Shown: positions 14,026 to 24,273, counted from the stretch's first letter. The stretch is DNA of 64,000 nucleotides from Tyto alba (GCF_018691265.1 NW_024881324.1:5583730-5647729); one strand, 5' to 3'. Made by a program: numbers and translations. The notes: generated from the letters alone by a model not told the origin.

Positions 14026-16207
14026 TCTCTTTCAAGACAGACTATATAACAGCAACACAGAAACTTCACTGAATGATTTGATTTTTTTATATTTATAGAC
14101 ATTTCTACAGAGATTATCACCTAGACACTTGCTGGTGACAGCTCATATGATGAGTTAAAAATGGAGAGGTAGATAGGATACCAAGACTCTTCTGGGCCAA
14201 ATTAGGAAAGAAAAACAAGCTGTAAAACAAGCATTAATGGAACCACATCATGGATTTACTTTGGGACTATACTGAACTCCCAGTATGACCAGTGGTGTCT
14301 TGGGGCACAGAGAGAATAGTATGATACAGAAAACAGAGAGAAAAGCAAAGTATGTGGAAAAGGGAAAAGAGAAAGATAGAAGTCCTTACAATATTCAACT
14401 CAAAAATCCTCTGGCATTTCATCTGCACATTTTTCCCCTATTTAAGCTGATATTTGCCCAGAATGGCAAGGAAACCTCTTAAAGTACTACACTGATTCCA
14501 GCTAATTCCAGATTTTAACAGGAACTATGACTATGTATATTGTTTCCAGGGAGAAAGTACTCTGATATTGAGCCATATATCCTGCTCTTTAGCAGGTAGA
14601 CATGATTTATTAGCGTTCTGTCAGAGCTCTCACTCTGAAGTATTTGTTTTCCACATTAATGTCTAGTGCACTACGTCATATGCACATGCCTCTTAGCTTA
14701 TGTGCCAGAAATATCCCTTGGAAATATCACAAGATACTAAGAATTAACTGATTTCTAAAGCACCTAGGTTAAACTACAAGTGCAAACATGAGATGTACAG
14801 GTACAGGTAACTTGGTTAAGGGTTAGATGAAATAACATAACTGCCATCCACAATGAATGTTTTCAGTCTTTCAGATGTTGTGCAAGGAATATGGATACTC
14901 ATTTTCATTTCCCTTTATTGATTTTCTTCACCTTTCTGCTGTCATTCTCAAAGCAAGCAGAAGCATTAGTATGACAACGCAGGACATATCCATAATGATG
15001 TTTAAAGGTTTCAGAGGCTTTTGTTATTTTTCTAGAGATGGTAGAGATACTGAGGTTGCTCAGGTCAGAGAAACCTTCATATCCAACACTTGAAAATGCA
15101 CTGGGACTGCCATCATAACTCACACAACTGAGTTCAGAATGTAGATAGCTAGAGATGCTGATGTCAAGGAATGAAATCTTGGCTTCACTGAGTTAACACA
15201 CACTCAGGCATTGATCTCAGCGTGACTGTGATTTTAACAGTGATTTTAGAAATGCCAAACATGCCTCATGAGCTAACTGATGGAAACATTTTCATGAATG
15301 TCAAATTTTAAAAATTCCATTTTCACCTCAAGCACATGGCTTGACTCTATATTGATGCCACAGAATAGGACACACTGCACTTTTATTTTTATGCAGGCAG
15401 CTCTGATAGTGGGATCCTCGATAGCTGGAATTACTGATAGGATGTGGAACAACATTAAGGAGCTTCAGCTTTGTGCCTGCATAGCTATACTATTGACAGT
15501 ACTGAGCTGTACAACAGTAGTTTCAAATAGTTAACTGGGAAAACAAAAAATACTTTAATCTGATTAAGACTTCTGCTTGAGTACCCAGCATTTCTGCACT
15601 GTATATACAGCGGTTTAGGAAAGTCAAACTAAAATCAGCTCTTCTTCATCTACATTTCCTTCCACTATTCCCATTGAGGTTCCACAAAAACAGCTACAAA
15701 TCAAGTACTCAGATCAGAGAGCAATGTAAATTCTTCTCTTTCCTCTAGTCTCCATAATGTGCTTTGCTATCAAACAATGCCAAAGCTGGGATATAAATGA
15801 AGCTAGAAAACATTTATATAAAATACACATATATATGTATATACATGCTGTATAGATTAACCCAGATGCATATAGCATACTGAACTGTTTATAAGTTCTC
15901 TGCTTGGGCTTCACAGGAACAGAGACTCTGTTATGAACTACTCCCCCCCCATTTTTTTTTCCCATACACTTGGACTATTGTAACATCTCTCCCAGCAGTG
16001 TTTCCTTTCTCTTGATCTTTTACCCTCTCTGCTTCAGCCCTTCTATGAATGACAGTGAGATAAATGGGGATAAAAATCAAGAGAAGAGTAATTAACAAGG
16101 TGACGACTGTTCCATCTCCACAAAGGTATCCTTACAAAGTGACTGAGATCGTCAGTGCAACAGAAGATAACAGTGTCGGGGGTAATATGAATGGGCAGAA
16201 CTGGGGG
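14025..16207. other. Non-coding AT-rich DNA, nothing recognised
   Basis: Unique-looking sequence. There is a short alternating AT/GT stretch near 15826-15846 and a C run next to a T run near 15943-15960. No frame here resembles a protein family I know. Confidence 0.5.
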
Positions 16208-16316
16208 AAAAAAAAAACAAACCAAACCAACCAAACAAATAACAAACAAACAAACAAAAACAAAAAAACCCAAAACAAAACAAAACAAAACAAAAACAAT
16301 CCAAAACCAAAACAGA
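16208..16316. repeat. CAAA/CCAAA-rich low-complexity tract
   Basis: About 105 bases almost entirely A and C on the + strand, built from irregular CAAA, CCAAA and CAAAA units. It is not an exact tandem array. Open frames through it encode only N, K, Q and T (+) or F, C, V and L (-) and are composition artefacts. Confidence 0.85.
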
Positions 16317-18464
16317 TAAGTTAGAGGCTGCCTCAGTTATTTTTGAACCCCATTTCATTAGAAGACTATAACATTGGTGAAATTAAGAGATTATGCAATT
16401 TAGGCTGACATTAGGTTTTCAAGCTACAGCTGTTCAAGTGGACTGTATGTTTATAACCATACTTCAGCTCCTTGAAATCTTGTGTCATGTGTCTTTGGAC
16501 AGGATCAAAAGAGTAATATTGGGAGAAAAGTCTGTTAATACTTTCTTAGGTGTTGCTTATAGGATTTGGATAATCACAGGAAAAGCCCTTGGTGCTAAAA
16601 TTATATTCTTTTTGTTGACAACACGTTGCCTAATGGGTCTATGTAAAGCTGAAAAGAAAACACACTGACTAATGTGAATATTACAGTAGAAAAAAAAATG
16701 ACAACTTCAGTGAGGCCTCCCTGCAAGTTAATAATTTGTTTTACTTTATTCCCCCCTTGTTTGTCTCAAGGAATATTTTCAAATGAAAATCACATGCTCA
16801 TGCCTTCTTGCTGGAGTTAAGTACTAAGACAACAGGTTTGAAAATGTCCGTTGTGGGGATTAGAACAGTTGTGGGGATTAGAAGACCTCCTACCAGGAAG
16901 CCATGCCTGGTGCACACTTTGCACAGGGACCACAGGGAGGCCCTGCTCTGAGAACGCTTCTTGGTCATTTTCTTTATCACAAAATCTGTCCGTGACACTT
17001 TATGTGTCTTTTGCCGCTGGAAACTGTCATATCTTGGCCCTTGGTCAATGAGGTGAAATGATATATTCCGTAAAATTACTGAATAATACATTTCTAGTTC
17101 CAGCACCTATTAATACAATTGCTTCTGCCTGATGAGGAAAGACAGACCAAGTTAAGTAAAGAGAGGCTGCAGCCAAACTGGAACAGTTAACTAATGACTG
17201 GGAAGTTTGCAAGAAAGATGCCTCACAGGGGGACAGTGTCCCTTGGCTGTCCAACATGCTCTGCTCCCAGCCACCTCCTCATATGCAGTCCAAGTCATTC
17301 TTCCATGCAGTAGGATGGAAGGAAAAGCAGATTCTGCTGCTTTTTCCCCTTGTTCTGGCTTTTGCCAGTCAGCACACAGCCCAGCAGAAGTATAACAGAA
17401 AAGCAGGCATGGGTAGAAGACACTTTCAAGGGGTATTTTACTGGTGCCAGACTAGTGTGCCATGAGCAGTTATTGGTTACACACTACAAACATTTATTTC
17501 CCTGCTTGCTGGCTGCATTTTACCAAACTCACTGCTGGCCACAATGAAGATGCCCACTGTTGGCACACAACCAAAGGAAAAAGTAGGTTAGGAGACTCCT
17601 TGGGCTATTATATGACCATTTTCCCAAGCATTCTTTGGCTGCTGGGACTCGGTACCCTCTCACACCGAGTGTCACATGGGGGGAATAGAGTGGGGGGTTG
17701 ATTCCTTATTTCTATGATTTGTAAAAAGGTAAATGTTTATCTCAGTTTTGGCACTGAGAGGAATATCAGAGAGGGCTTTAAAGGCACTTTGCATGTAAGT
17801 ACTCATGAATCAATGCTGTTATTCTCACACAGCAGGCGGTAAGCAGCAGAAACAGAGACATAACAACCTAGCCATGCAAAATGAGCTCCAGGCATCTGGT
17901 TACTGTATCTTTTTTTTCTTTTTAAAACCTCTCACAACACTGAATTGCACAGGGTCAATCTGACATGTTCTTGATGGTGTTTGCAGTGGTAGGAAGTCTT
18001 TGTGACTCACAGTTTCAATCAGAAGAACTTTTTAGATTATTCAAGTGTGGAGGGAAAAAAACGCAACAAACTGTTTATTTGCACCCATTATATGAGCCCA
18101 AAGGGCTCTAGTTTTAATGATCTGTATTGAAGTTAGTGTGTTTCAAAATTATTTATCCAAAAGATGTGTTTTCATCATACAGACCTCAAAACAAATTTAT
18201 TTAGTTCCATTATATGTGACCTATCTTTCTGCCTTTTTTAAAAGTCATATAATATTATGGATGTGTGGAAGTATGTGATTCAAAGAAGCAGTGCAACGTG
18301 TCAAATGTTTGAAATTCAAAGACAGTGGCAGTTCCCTGGAGCAGGTACTTGAGCGTAGTTACAACCAGGACCCTCTGTGATGAAAGCAGCAGCTTTGGAT
18401 GGCTCAGACTTAGCTTCTCAGAGTTTTTGTCAACTGGTTCCTCGTGCAGCATCTAAAAGCCTGT
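16317..18464. other. Non-coding DNA left of the provirus
   Basis: No host gene recognised. It contains an exact 16-bp direct repeat, GTTGTGGGGATTAGAA, at 16850-16865 and 16868-16883 (period 18). Several overlapping short frames at 17.2-17.7 kb on the + strand are not recognisable. The last five bases before the LTR belong to the target-site duplication and are listed separately. Confidence 0.5.
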
Positions 18465-18469
18465 GTTCC
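18465..18469. repeat. Target-site duplication, left copy (GTTCC)
   Basis: These five bases lie directly outside the TG...CA end of the LTR remnant that starts at 18470. The matching copy outside the far LTR is GCTCC (24726-24730), with one C/T difference. Five-bp duplications fit class III (ERVL) retroviral integration. The pair argues that both LTR ends belong to one insertion. Confidence 0.7.
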
Positions 18470-18560
18470 TGTCATGGTTTGAGCCTGGTCGGCAGCCAAA
18501 CATCGCGCAGCTGCTCACCCATCCTCCCCCCCTCACCTGGGAATGGGGGAGGGAGTTGGA
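18470..18560 (-). mobile_element. Truncated 3' LTR of the ERVL provirus (U5 end only)
   Basis: The + strand text from 18470 (TGTCATGGTTTGAGC...) aligns to the start of the complete LTR at 24141 (TGTTGTGGTTTGAGC...) for about 91 bp, to GGGAGTTGGA versus GGGAATTGGA. Beyond 18560 the similarity stops. The missing part corresponds to U3, R and part of U5 in provirus orientation. The deletion must also have taken the polypurine tract that normally sits before U3. Confidence 0.8.
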
Positions 18561-18806
18561 GGGTGCATGTGACCTTGGACCTGGTGGTAGGGTGGCATGC
18601 AGCCCCTGTTACAGTTGGAGCTGGTGGCTGATGGCTCCATCTGCATTCACAGTCTGCGGAAGTCATTGGCTATCATTTGCTGAAGCCAATCCTGACTTTA
18701 TCCAAGTTCATGTGTTCCTTCATGAATGTGATGCCATTAGTATAACGTGTCAACCATAGCAATGCAATGATAGGGTTGTTTGGTGAGTGACCTAATGCAG
18801 TTCAAT
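18561..18806 (-). other. 3' non-coding segment between pol and the LTR remnant
   Basis: About 246 nt between the pol stop at 18807-18809 and the remaining LTR end. It does not resemble the U3/R part of the full LTR and contains no recognisable env or dUTPase frame. It is either the provirus's natural 3' untranslated region or what a deletion left of it. Confidence 0.5.
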
Positions 18807-19758
18807 TTATTGCCTACTTTCATCTAACATTAAACCCCCTTGAGGCACACATCGGAATTCCCCGTCCTTCTACATTACCCACCAAGTGCACCCAGGCCCT
18901 TGGGCAAAGGTAATTCCACATATGGGCTTACCTTCACCTGAAATAGGAATAACCCAGAGAATCTTCTCCAGCATGTTTTTAAGGTACAGTACCAGGACTT
19001 TATCTCCATCTACATTATGCAGAAGGTTTGACTGGACGGGGCTAGCCTAGTTGGTAGATCCTCTAGTATTGACTAACCACATGGCTTTTGTTCAATGCCT
19101 GTCCCAGTGTTTAAAAGTTCCACCTCTCATTGCTCTCAGCATGGTCTTTAGTAGCCCATTGTACTGCTCAATTTTCCCAGAGGATGGTGCATGGTAGGGG
19201 ATGTGATATACCCACTCAATGCCATGTTCTTTGGCCCAGGTGTCTATGAGATTATTTTGAAAATTAATGCCATTATCTGACTCAATTATTTTTGAGGTGC
19301 CATGTCACCACAAGACTGTTTTTTCAAGGCCCAGAATAGTGTTCTGGGCAGTGGCATGGGGCATGTCATATATTTCCATACATCTGGTAGTTACTTCCAC
19401 CATTGTGAGCACATAACATTTACCATGTTGAGTTTGTGGGAGTTTAATGTAATCAATCTGCCAGGCCCCCTCATATCTATTCTTCAACCATCTCCCTCCA
19501 TACCAAAGAGTTTTTAACCGCTTGGCTTGCCTGATCACAGCATACGTCTCACATTCATGGATAACCTGTGAGATAGTGTCCATGGTTAACTCCACGAGCC
19601 CATCTATATGTTGCATCCCTTCCTTGATGGCCTGAGGAGTCATGGGCACAGCAAGCCATAAATTTTTCTCTCTTATGTTGCCAGTCCAGATCTACTTGAG
19701 CCACCTTAATTTTATCAGCTTGGTCCACCTGACGGTTGTTTAGATGTTCTACTGTCAC
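18807..19758 (-). pseudogene. pol: ERVL integrase region of pol (D,D35E), broken
   Basis: The zinc-binding N-terminal part is visible as AHDSSGHQGRDATYRWA in the frame opening at 19758. A frameshift near 19610-19640 then moves to the frame holding HECETYAVIRQAK, where the second Cys of the expected C-x2-C pair is Tyr. The catalytic core shows Asp in AWQIDYIKLP, Asp in ESDNG (codon at 19275-19277) and Glu in GKIEQYN (codon at 19167-19169), with exactly 35 residues between the last two. The frame runs to a TAA at 18807-18809 but is broken by TGA at 19305-19307 and 19092-19094 and TAG at 19047-19049 and 18870-18872. In an intact virus this enzyme joins viral DNA to the host genome. This copy is dead. 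Confidence 0.88.
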
Positions 19759-20307
19759 TCAATTTTTGGATACACGAGCATCTGCATAACATTCTTTCAC
19801 AGGCAAGTTATCTATACAAGCAGCAATGTCTTGCCAGAAGTCAGCAGCCCAGATGGGTTTGCCTCTACACTGCCAGCCACTTTGTTTCCGTTGCTGCAAC
19901 CATCCCCTCAGGGCATTTGCCACCATCCATGAGTCAGTGTAGAGGTAGAGGACTGGCCACTTTTCTTTCTCGGTGATATCTAGCGCCAGCTGGATGGCTT
20001 TCACTTCTGCAAATTGACTGGATTTGCCTTCTCCTTCAGCAGCTTCTGTGACCCATCGTGTGGGGCTCCAAACAGCAGCCTTCCACTTGCGATGTTTCCC
20101 TACAATGCGACAGGACCCATCGGTAAGTAAGGCATATCGCTTCTCATTATCCGGTAGTTCATTATATGGCGGTGCCTCTTCAGCTCGGGTCACCTCTTCC
20201 TCTGGTGACATTCCAAAATCTTTGTTTTCTGGCCAATTTGTGATCACTTCCAATATTCCTGGGTGGCTGGGGCTCTCTATTTGAGCCCCCTGTGTGATGA
20301 GTGCAGC
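19759..20307 (-). pseudogene. pol: ERVL RNase H region of pol, nearly intact
   Basis: A 164-residue open stretch starting at 20253 holds all four expected acidic residues: Asp45 in LLTDGSC, Glu83 in SSQFAEVKAIQLAL, Asp107 in LYTDSWMVANAL and Asp158 in YADARV. RNase H removes the RNA strand of the RNA/DNA hybrid during reverse transcription. It shares one reading frame with the connection region upstream (stop TGA at 20308-20310) and with the start of integrase downstream (stop TGA at 19759-19761). The fold and catalytic set look preserved, but the flanking stops isolate the domain from the rest of pol. Confidence 0.9.
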
Positions 20308-21467
20308 TCACTTACTCCATGTAGCATCAGTTGCATGGTGTGTCGAGGGGACCCTCCCTTTGAACATCCAGCCCAGCACTGGCAGTTGGGGTGCCAGGAG
20401 GAGCTGTGCTTCAGTACCAATCACTTCTGAAGCAGCTTGAACTCCTTTGTATGCTGCCAATATCTCTTTTTCAGTTGGAGTATAACGGGCTTCAGATCCT
20501 CCATATCCTTGACTCCAAAATCCCAGGGGTCGACCCTGGGTCTCCCCTGGTGCTCTCTGCCAGAGACTCCAGGTAGGGCCATTCTCCCAGGCTGCAGTGT
20601 AGAACACATCTTTAACACCTTGTGCTGCCCAAACTGGCCTAAGGACTACTGCATGAACTATTTCCTGCCTGATTTGTTCAAAGGCCTGTTGTTGCTCGGG
20701 GCCCCAATAAAAAAATCATTTTTCTTCCAGGTCACTTGACAGAGAGGGCTTACAATCTGATTGTAATTTGAAATATGCATTCTCCAGAAACCCACAACAC
20801 CTAAGAAAGCTTGTGTTTCCTTTCTGCTCATTGGTGGGGATATAGCTGTTATTTTATTAATCACATCCATCTGAATCTGATGGTGTCCGTCTTGCCATTT
20901 TATTCCTAAAAACTGAATGTCCTGCACAGGGCCCTTGACTTTACCCGGCTTTATGGCAAAGCCAGCTCTCAAAAGAATTTGAACTATTTTTTCTCCCTTC
21001 TCAAAAACTTCTTCTGCTGTATTTCCCCACACAACGAGGTCATTGATGCATTGTAGGTGTTCCAGAGCTTCACCCTGTTCCAGTGCAGTGTGGATCAGTC
21101 AAGGGCAAACGGTGGGGCTGTGTTTCCACCCCTGGGGCAGCTGATTCCAGGTGTATTGAACACCCCTCCAGGTGAAAGAAAACTGTGGCCTGCACTCTGC
21201 TGCCAAAGAGATTGAGAAGAAGGCATTGGCAATATCAGTTGTGGCATACCACTTGGCTGCCTTTGACTCCACTTCTAACATGTCTGACACAGCAGCACTC
21301 AGTGGTGGTGTGACTTCGTTCAGGCCCCGATAGTCCACTGTCAGTCTCCACTCTCCATTAGACTTCTGCACTGGCCAAATGGGGCTGTTAAAGGGTGAGT
21401 GAGTCTTTCTGATCACTCCTTGTCTCTCCAGTCAATGAATCAGTTGGTGGATGGGGATTGCAGAGTC
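20308..21467 (-). pseudogene. pol: ERVL reverse transcriptase and connection region of pol, broken
   Basis: Reverse transcriptase fingers and palm are clear: HSPFNSPIWPVQKSNGEWR, LTVDYRGLNEVTPPLS, the first catalytic Asp in YATTDIANAFFSI, and LPQGWKHSP. The YxDD box expected next reads C-I-N-D (about 21041-21055), so Tyr and the first catalytic Asp are lost. Downstream the thumb shows GFAIKPGKVKGPVQDIQFLG and KETQAFLGVVGFWRMHI. In-frame TGA codons lie at 21432-21434 and 21099-21101. A one- or two-base frameshift sits at a T run near 20710, after which the connection continues openly to a TGA at 20308-20310. The protein would copy viral RNA into DNA; here it cannot. Confidence 0.92.
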
Positions 21468-21971
21468 TCAGTTGGTGTGATATTGCCTTTGGTGCACCGT
21501 TGTAGTAACAGTCAGCACCTGTTGTTCTTCAGCCCTCAGCAATCCCACAACAGAAAGATCCTCTGAAAGTCCAGGCAGAGTGGACAGCTGTTTGATTACC
21601 TCTGTCTCCAAGGCAGATATCCCGAAAGCCCACCGGTACCCTTTTGGGTCCTTAAAATACCCTCTCAGGAGATAATCTATACCGAGAATACATGGAACCT
21701 CTGGGCCAGTCACAACGGGGTACTTTTGCCACTCATTTCCAGTTAGGCTCACCTCAGCCTCCAACACAGTCAGCAGTTGAGACCCCCCTGTCACTCCTGA
21801 AATACAAATAGGCTCTGTTCCTCTAAAATTTAATGGCATTAGGGTGCATTGGGCACCAGTGTCCACCAGAGCCTTATACTCCTGGGGGTTAGATGTGCCA
21901 GGGCATCGAATCCACACAGTCCAGTAAACTCGGTTGTCCTTCTCCTCCACCTGGCTGGAGGCAGGGCCCCT
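21468..21971 (-). pseudogene. pro: ERVL aspartic protease region of pol
   Basis: The active-site motif ALVDTGAQCTLMP (Asp30 of the open stretch starting at 21950) is intact, followed by PCILGIDYLLRGYFKDP near the end of the fold. It is in the same frame as the last gag fragment upstream, separated only by a TAG at 21972-21974, and in the same frame as the reverse transcriptase downstream, separated by TGA at 21468-21470. The TGA stands in AAC-TGA-GAC, a likely CGA-to-TGA change. Retroviral proteases cut the Gag-Pol polyprotein and act as dimers. This domain itself is uninterrupted for about 160 residues. Confidence 0.9.
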
Positions 21972-23275
21972 CTAATGCTGGTCATAGTGCCCATTATCAG
22001 TGAAGGGGTTGGTGTGGTCTCTGCAGGTCTCAGTCTTATTTCCGTTACTCACTTCTTGTAAGTACGAATCGGAAGTCCTCCTCATAGGATCGGGAGAAAA
22101 GTCAACTCTTTTGCTCAGTTTGGGTAATTGATTACTGGAGCCTGGAGCAACATTTCTCATGAAAGAATCTTGATTTTTAGCCATTCTTCCTTCCAACTCT
22201 TGAACCCGCTCTCTTAGATGGATGGTAGGTAGATTTCCTATCCCATTTTCTCATGTATTCTCCATTGTTGTGCAGGTAATACCATAGGTTCCCCCGTGGT
22301 GTATGCTGTCTCTCTTGAGTAGGGAACTGTTTGCTCCTGATAGCTGAGACCTCAGTCCATGCAGGTGGAGAGTAAGACATGTCCTCTTTGAGTTGTCAGA
22401 CTTCTTGGCTGCAATGATGAAGGAAGAGAGACTTTCTTTGTAGTGCCGGAGTCGGCGAGTCAAGTCGTCCATGGTTGATTCCTCTTCCCCTCTCCAGTCC
22501 AATACTGCTAGTACATTGGAATGTGACAATGGAGCACTCCATACTGGCTTCTGCCACATGGGCTGGGTGTATATGAATGGGTCATATGGTCTGGGTCTAT
22601 GGGTAGCTGCACATCATCTGGGTCATAATAAAACATCTCCCACACAGCTAATTCCCTCAAGTATTGGATGCCTCTCTCCATGGTGGCCCACTTACTTGGA
22701 TGATATATAACATCTTCCTTGAAGGGATATCCGTCCCTCATGCCTGACAGGAGTTTCCTCCAAAGGCTGAGGGTTTGTGTCCTTCTTCCAGTTGTCAATG
22801 CCTGCTTCCCTAGACAGGGATCCCAGCTGTCTGGCCTCCCTACCTTCTAATTCCACACTATTGGCCCCGCTATTCCAGCATTGGAGCAGCCAAGTAATAA
22901 GGTGTTCACCTGGATGGTGGCTGAAATCCTTTTGCGTGTCTCACAGCTCACTCAGGGACAGGGATTGGGTGATTACCACTGGTAATCTTCTGTCTCTTCT
23001 TTCTTCTGTTCTTGTGATGGCCCTGGTTCATCATCATCTTTTACAATACGAGGTGATTTTTTTGTATATTTCTTCTTCTGTATGGGAGCAACTGACACAG
23101 TTGTGGATTGGTTCTCTGGTTCACCCACAGTACATGTCACAGGGGTTGGAGTGGCTGCAGCACCTGTTGCTGAGGTTGCAGTGGCTGCAGTGTCTGGTGG
23201 AGGTGTCAGAGTGGTTGCAGTGCCTGTTGTTTTGTTCTCAGATCCCGAGACCTCTTCTTTTTGAGGGTACCGCAT
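21972..23275 (-). pseudogene. gag: ERVL gag, fragmented by frameshifts
   Basis: Gag-like pieces appear in changing frames. A Thr/Pro/Lys-rich N-terminal part (22973-23275) carries APIQKKKYTKKSPR. A capsid-like stretch contains GEHLITWLLQCW (about 22860-22900). Next come YPFKEDVIYHPSKWATMERG and YLRELAVWEMFYYDPDD (22508-22798), then VLAVLDWRGEEESTMDDL (22251-22559). The C-terminal parts are LWYYLHNNGEYMRKWDRK (22177-22380) and DSYLQEVSNG (21972-22196). I count at least five frame changes, near 22980, 22760, 22565, 22390 and 22200. I see no CCHC zinc knuckle in these pieces. Assignment to an avian ERVL gag is from recognition of this motif style plus position upstream of protease. It ends at TAG 21972-21974. 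Confidence 0.8.
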
Positions 23276-24114
23276 AGTGGTGAGCTGGGCTCGGTAGGCC
23301 TTGGTACAGGCCCCAGCACATTGCAGTGATCTGTGTCTCCCTTGAGTTAACAGGATGACAGCATACCTTTTCTAATTATTTTACTAACTTCACATGATCC
23401 TGCACTTGTTCAGGGGTGAAGTTCCAAAACATCAGAGGTGCCCACTGTCCTAGTTACTTGCGTATGTTATCCCACACCCCCAGCCACTCATAACTCTCCA
23501 ATGTTGGGGTAGATCTCTGAGTGATACTCAGAAATTATCACCTAACCCTAGACAAAACCTGAACCACCTTCAGGAACACGACAGCACCCAGCAGTGAAAC
23601 AACAGTGTTAGTGTGAACATTCCACGGATGTTCAAAACTCCCAACATTCTCAAACACAATTGCAAGTAGCCTAGAGAAGGGAAGATGGAAGGAGGTGTCT
23701 CCCCCTTGGGTTGGCTTTCCACAGAGAAAAGGTAAAGAGTGTAATTGTTAACCCATTCTGCTAGATGACCCCAACATACACAGATGATGACCATGCTGAG
23801 TACAAATACCAGACTAATCTCAGGACTGACAACTTTATTGTGCCATAAATCAGTGTTACATAGTACAGCAAAGCAAAAATCTTAATCCAACTCCCATAGG
23901 TGATAAGCAGCAGCATGGGGACTACATATGGCAAGTAAGGTGATGCATAGCACATCTATAAAAATGAAAACCACGATTCTAGGAACCAATCGATTAACAT
24001 TATAGTAGGATGAACAGTCAGCATTACAACAAACGGCTGATAAAAAATAATGAATGCTTATAACAAATTTGGTAGAACACACAGATCAAATACGTCATTA
24101 TCTCAACCCTTTGT
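23276..24114 (-). other. Long pre-gag leader with degraded hydrophobic frames
   Basis: About 840 nt lie between the primer-binding site and the first gag-like frame. Three overlapping minus-strand frames (23882-24082, 23761-23955, 23570-23794) are strikingly hydrophobic, for example LVPRIVVFIFIDVLCITLL, and PYVVPMLLLITYGSWIKIF in the next frame. They look like one former frame shifted by indels, which could have encoded a small membrane protein before gag. The alternative is a U-rich leader RNA that gives Leu, Ile, Val and Phe codons by chance. No protein family is recognised. Confidence 0.4.
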
Positions 24115-24132
24115 GCCCCACATTGGGTGCCA
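24115..24132 (-). promoter_or_regulatory. Retroviral primer-binding site, tRNA-Lys1,2-like
   Basis: Read on the minus strand it is TGGCACCCAATGTGGGGC. This matches the well-known tRNA-Lys1,2 primer site at 16 of 18 positions. Both differences are G-to-A or C-to-T changes inside CpG pairs, as expected from methyl-CpG decay. It lies 8 nt inside the LTR end (24141), a wider gap than the usual 0-3 nt. Spumaviruses and some betaretroviruses and lentiviruses also prime with tRNA-Lys1,2. Confidence 0.85.
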
Positions 24133-24267
24133 GAAGGGACTGTTGTGGTTTGAGCGTGGTCGGCAGCCAAACCCCACGCAGCTGCTCACCCACCTGCCCC
24201 CTGACCTGGGAATGGGGGAGGGAATTGGAAGGATAAAGGGAGACTCACAGGTTGAGATAGAATTAGT

Positions 24268-24273
24268 TTAATA
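24268..24273 (-). terminator. Likely LTR polyadenylation signal (ATTAAA)
   Basis: ATTAAA on the minus strand, in the second half of the LTR and downstream of the promoter motifs, where an R-region poly(A) signal is expected. A T-rich run with CTGTGAG-like sequence follows. The matching region of the other LTR has been lost. Confidence 0.5.

Noticed and set aside
13754..14120. Open frames of 93-116 codons through the TTCC/TGCC array on both strands
   Set aside because: A 4-bp repeat without stop codons keeps frames open; the products are repeats of four residues with no other support.
19744..20607. Several + strand frames of 60-90 codons inside the provirus
   Set aside because: They are antisense shadows of the RNase H and connection coding sequence.
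22777..23277. A 166-codon + strand frame
   Set aside because: It is antisense to the gag region of the provirus and mirrors the Thr/Pro-rich coding sequence.
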